Shown here piece after piece: positions 17,201 through 18,067 of a stretch of DNA of 18,067 nucleotides. The DNA lies in NCBI GenBank assembly GCA_026994125.1, contig JALWRJ010000310.1, forward strand, positions 1-18,067. Reading direction: 5' to 3'. The DNA comes from Cyclobacteriaceae bacterium (GTDB lineage: Bacteria; Bacteroidota; Bacteroidia; Cytophagales; Cyclobacteriaceae). Every line of letters begins with the position of its first letter. The first letter of the stretch is position 1. The notes beneath the pieces were generated by a model, which worked only from the letters and a program-made list of their open reading frames with translations, did not search any database and was not told where the DNA came from. Both the position numbers and the translations under genes were made by a program.

Positions 17201-18067
17201 TACCGTTGGTGTTAAAACTGCCATCGTTTAGCTTCAATGTATTTACTCCTAAGTTTGATGTTAGGTTAAATGTACCTCCACCCTGGAGGGTGATTTCGGA
17301 TTGATTGTTGGTTTCGTAACTATTATCGGCAAAATTAAGGGTGGAAGTATTGCCAAAGCTCTGAATTAGAATCAATGTTTCAATATCTCTTTTTACACCA
17401 TTGTCCAGTATAAAATCTCCATATACGGTTAATGTATTATTGCCTTCTGAAAAAATAGTAGGGTTGTTGGCTCCCGATCCGGATTGCCAGGTTATACTAT
17501 TACAAGCTACCTTGCCATCAATAGTAATTTGACCTCCGGCAGGGAACGAAGAGGCATCGAATACTACATCATCCATGGAGCCGGGAGGGCTGCTGTGAAA
17601 ACCACCTCCCCCAGAGCTAATAGCCCAGTGAGTAGCATACTCGCTCCAATTACCCGATCCGCCTATCCAGTAATAGGTAAACGGTATAATGCTGTTTATC
17701 GTCCATCCCTGGTTATTTCCATTATCGACAGAATTATTAGTGATTTGGGGCGATCCACTTGTTATCAGATTATTATCCTGAATAGCTAAAAATTCTACGT
17801 TTACGTTAGATGTTGTGGTTATATCCAAGGTAGCTTGAAAGCCTGTATTTTTTGATGCAATGGTTATAAGTTTATCACGCGTACCCAAGGCTGTTAGTTT
17901 ACTTACAACTATTAATGGATTTGTATTATCAAGGTATAAGCTGGTGCCTGGCAATAAGGTTAAGTTGTTAAAGGTATTGCTGGAATTACCTATGATGTAC
18001 AAACCTGATTCTATATTAACATTGAATAAGAAGGTATTGTTACCAATGTTACCTCCTCCGTTAAAAT
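10914..18067 (-). CDS. giant T9SS-exported repeat protein with NHL-like propeller, N-terminus missing
   Basis: The frame is open to the right edge, so at least 2383 codons are present and the true start lies outside; the TTG at 18002 is not a believable start because coding sequence of the same character continues beyond it. Order from the N-terminal side: the end of one beta-helix-like repeat, three whole repeats headed YYWIGGSGNWSEYATHW (17675), FYWVGGSGNWSDFANHW (16649) and FRWINGSGNWSDLSHW (15665), an MBG/Ig-like spacer (about 14430-14665), a six-blade propeller (about 13320-14400), two tandem Ig-like copies (about 12590-13310), a conserved module (GTKTEDYRIMATP, GWNMIGNPFLH, DAYDLLNPPAF) and a T9SS type A tail. 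Architecture and many motifs match the 2249-residue protein, so they are paralogues, but this one has an extra Ig-like copy and at least one more repeat. A G9 run lies inside the second whole repeat. Likely a surface protein; the ligand is unknown. Confidence 0.93.
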   Translation of the reverse strand, partial: FNGGGNIGNNTFLFNVNIESGLYIIGNSSNTFNNLTLLPGTSLYLDNTNPLIVVSKLTALGTRDKLITIASKNTGFQATLDITTTSNVNVEFLAIQDNNLITSGSPQITNNSVDNGNNQGWTINSIIPFTYYWIGGSGNWSEYATHWAISSGGGGFHSSPPGSMDDVVFDASSFPAGGQITIDGKVACNSITWQSGSGANNPTIFSEGNNTLTVYGDFILDNGVKRDIETLILIQSFGNTSTLNFADNSYETNNQSEITLQGGGTFNLTSNLGVNTLKLNDGSFNTNGNQLDLVNLSYNNNVVDFGSSTVNIGENLSNSNAMDATNFNAASATFNFVSDNTSMVINGLFNFNNVTIDGTISINGDNTFQSLTIQPGSIVTFESSKTQFINANFDATGLRDQPIQLKSSTTGNTAFLSQNTGTNSSAFLQIEDVNNSGLINILTDYSKYNGAVMSGINFGWDFNSSKIWQSGSFYWVGGSGNWSDFANHWAKTADGSTGMQSFAPGPGDKAYFSSNSFTGTGQQVILDNPITINSLEWLVATDNFNSTISANSDNPLTVTGDFLLAQGVQRNIDKLIFNSNTTANIDFADNLGDFKEDKITFQGGGAYTLLNPMKGYDVTIKDATVITNNNLLTIDNSLSLNQASSSLDLGTSQAYVKQLSNYGTLNALASSIFITRSATFSGNLTLNSVEVLDGGELSTSNDITITSLTLQPGSQLTIESGTILTTNSFSAVGTPTKPIQIKSTLKGSQGFINQTGGDVTATYVEISDNDILGGFTYTLVNSLNTGNVTGWLDGGATSFLFRWINGSGNWSDLSHWEYSADGGNTYLPATFGPGFYDDVVFEPSSFTAPNQQVVVDQISYCRNMTWTTDPAQTPTLYNTEDLSLYIGGSLILANGVKRSTFDLRFRSFNPGNVIDMADNQTGGFFGGIIFSGTGEWTLQSDLVTTELDCNGGTFNTNNFDVYADSWSFGNNGFPIIINVGSSNIFTSEFTDSSDGNLTFNAGSSTFHIINSTEKTNKIDGPFSFYDVSIEADASIRSANTYNSLTVSSGVKVKLKDNQYQLTQALALNGTSSAPITIASTSPGSQGVFSVPTGGSVTATYVSLTDNKANGGADFTATNSSQISNVTGWNGLKLGQTINFPALNDITLTETLNLQAYASSGLPITYSVSDITGSATISNGVLTPTTSGLVAIDATQTGNSTYATKTATQYVHLNEGIYPNELGWMKQASYAIGVSNGVSTGPYTFTSKSVYKAVRALVTPDGKLIVGGENRLLIWNQIPATYGVPADVVVGQLDFTSQNTVASQTTLAPNTSDFFSGDIALGPNGELIASDGRGVLIWNTIPTTNGVPADVIIGQTDFISTGMGVAQDKFISPFGIAVSKDGQLIVADATANRVLIYTTIPQTNGAMADYVIGQPDFTSSFAGTTAQNLNIPFDVAITPDNKLLIADAFNNRILVYNSIPTANFQAADGVIGQNDFTSTSLSVANNSFTPTSIDVSRTGKLAITDIFNSRVLIYNSTPVDNSSVADIVLGQPNFTTNEVVDLNNISLRSISESFGVSWDLSENLYIVDKRIRRVMVYGIPDVTPPAAFTTGAVVTVGGTSNPTYFIGSNTGVDVTVPIDNDYTLEGGSVQIQLSIDGGAFVDVGAPVTIALAQLGNPVTVSVDAAEILAHPDFVQGGTLTFRAVIADVIANSTIGAASTDTYIVDTQAPPAFNVGLVAPRGGANTGYWNSGSTNLEINFDLPNDPSLENGSIQAMVDVAGNGFTDVGNPVNIALSDLGNPNVVILPLTDLEALTGIAEGAQITTTVKITDVAGNTTTGTASSNIITIDRTVAGINVSQSSIPAVFTSGQNTQAIIKLDADVSGIASFKLFYQLASDGYNSVNSIPITKNTNDEYVFDLSVLETVSEPTGLSFYLEITDNAGNTQSGANNRRLITVNYTDGVTLNMFGTGTKTEDYRIMATPILIDNNAVENIFTTIYGGSFDNTKMRVFSYAGGTTTSYNELEFNSNLELGKGYFTLANTSTSSVSSPSGKTAFSVLQTNDGTEFLGYEVTLVPGWNMIGNPFLHDIVWSDVVTASDIAPNEVDQLQTYENGNWINLLTLKTGQGAFVFNNTGANFTLKIPAIDNTGGRRTSPPALTNPLASENWEVLLTSTDEKGNDILLGGVGMQPDADTSKDAYDLLNPPAFTGSKLIEFEHPEFMVHSFKKDIRPTSDTQVWKFTYKLDTDGSIPQTLRWNNSYFADGPELYLLDKTHFAVVNMKEASSYTFNHGKTTAFEIHYGYDIEESLIPNQNEVQAPFPNPFSEYIQFNVGLANNEAGQIKIDIFNALGERVKTLEQEKALPGYTSLSWNGRGNQGTLPAGVYTYRMFITNKNETIVKTGRIVKK
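12590..13310 (-). repeat. tandem pair of Ig-like domains
   Basis: Two consecutive copies of about 120 residues each share SxNLEINFDLPNDxSLExGSIQ-like strands, an (A/S)xxGNPV element, ADV/TDV-(I/A)xN(S/T)T and a closing VDTQAPP or IDRTVAG. The paralogue has one such copy (about 4900-5280, closing VDRIPPA), so a domain was gained or lost after duplication. Confidence 0.7.
13320..14400 (-). repeat. six-blade NHL-like propeller, partial giant
   Basis: Blades read LIWNQIP, LIWNTIP, LIYTTIP, LVYNSIP, LIYNSTP and the closing VMVYGIPDV, with VVGQLDF, IIGQTDF, VIGQPDF, VIGQNDF and VLGQPNF between them. It matches the paralogue blade for blade, including the final (V/G)xP-D-(V/F)TPPA(P/A)F exit. Confidence 0.85.
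14680..15665 (-). repeat. beta-helix-like unit C, partial giant
   Basis: The unit starts FRWINGSGNWSDLSHWEY, then FGPGFYDDVVF and ISYCRNMTW, and closes NVTGWNGL ahead of the spacer domain. Its HWEYSADGGNTY stretch is closest to unit 1 of the paralogue (HWEYTLDGTTF). Confidence 0.82.
15666..16649 (-). repeat. beta-helix-like unit B, partial giant
   Basis: The unit starts FYWVGGSGNWSDFANHW, then FAPGPGDKAYF. The Cys of C-N-x-x-x-W is replaced (TINSLEW). Its 328 codons include the G9 tract at a FQGGGAYTL motif that other units encode without a homopolymer. Confidence 0.82.
16252..16260 (-). repeat. G9 homopolymer inside coding sequence
   Basis: Nine consecutive C on the plus strand (G9 on the coding strand) encode the Gly run of FQGGGAYTL. 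It is the longest G/C run I see in the window. Gain or loss of one base would shift the frame about 1.8 kb into the visible gene, ahead of the propeller and the export tail. Confidence 0.85.
16650..17675 (-). repeat. beta-helix-like unit A, partial giant
   Basis: The unit starts YYWIGGSGNWSEYATHW, then SPPGSMDDVVF and KVACNSITW; it is 342 codons long. Sequence to its right (17676-18067) is the C-terminal part of yet another unit, with FLAIQDN and NGNNQGW, so the full protein has four or more units. Confidence 0.82.

Noticed and set aside
18000..18002. TTG codon as the start of the right-hand giant
   Set aside because: The frame stays open to the window edge and upstream codons (for example NTFLFNVNIESG) continue the repeat pattern; no signal peptide follows the TTG.

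Overview
The window (about 40% G+C by eye, AT-rich gaps) looks like a chromosomal piece of a Bacteroidota bacterium, probably Cytophagales- or Flavobacteriia-like. The evidence is two giant secreted proteins ending in type IX secretion system (T9SS) type A sorting domains, a lipoprotein with a short Cys-terminated signal, and caspase-family and DUF4384-type proteins common in this phylum. I see no RNA genes, transposases, phage genes or CRISPR arrays.

Layout. At the left edge, the first nine codons of a minus-strand gene (1-27) face away from a small plus-strand lipoprotein gene (219-647). The rest is a minus-strand cassette, read right to left: a giant repeat protein lacking its N-terminus (10914-18067), a 252-residue Ig-like protein with a membrane segment (10031-10789), a complete 2249-residue paralogue of the giant (3257-10006), an active-looking caspase-fold peptidase (2015-3166), and a papain-fold protein with DUF4384 (625-1983). 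Gaps inside the cassette are 124, 24, 90 and about 31 bases, so some or all of it may be one transcript. The last gene converges on and overlaps the lipoprotein gene by 23 bases.

The two giants share one plan: about 330-residue beta-rich repeats headed by a YYWxGGxGNWSDxxHW motif, an Ig/MBG-like spacer, a six-bladed NHL-like propeller with GQPDF motifs, Ig-like domains, a conserved module and a T9SS tail. They are probably displayed on or released from the cell surface.

Most notable points: (1) the papain-fold protein appears to have lost its catalytic Cys (now Ser) and His (now Lys) while sitting next to an intact caspase-type His/Cys dyad; (2) a perfect 19-bp terminator-shaped hairpin covers the start codon and signal-peptide codons of that papain-like gene; (3) a G9 tract in one giant gene could act as a phase-variation switch, since slippage would remove the propeller and the export tail; (4) the cassette as a whole, two giant T9SS surface proteins plus a caspase plus a dead papain/DUF4384 protein, is a candidate surface system that I cannot match to a named one. 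The function of the whole is inference.
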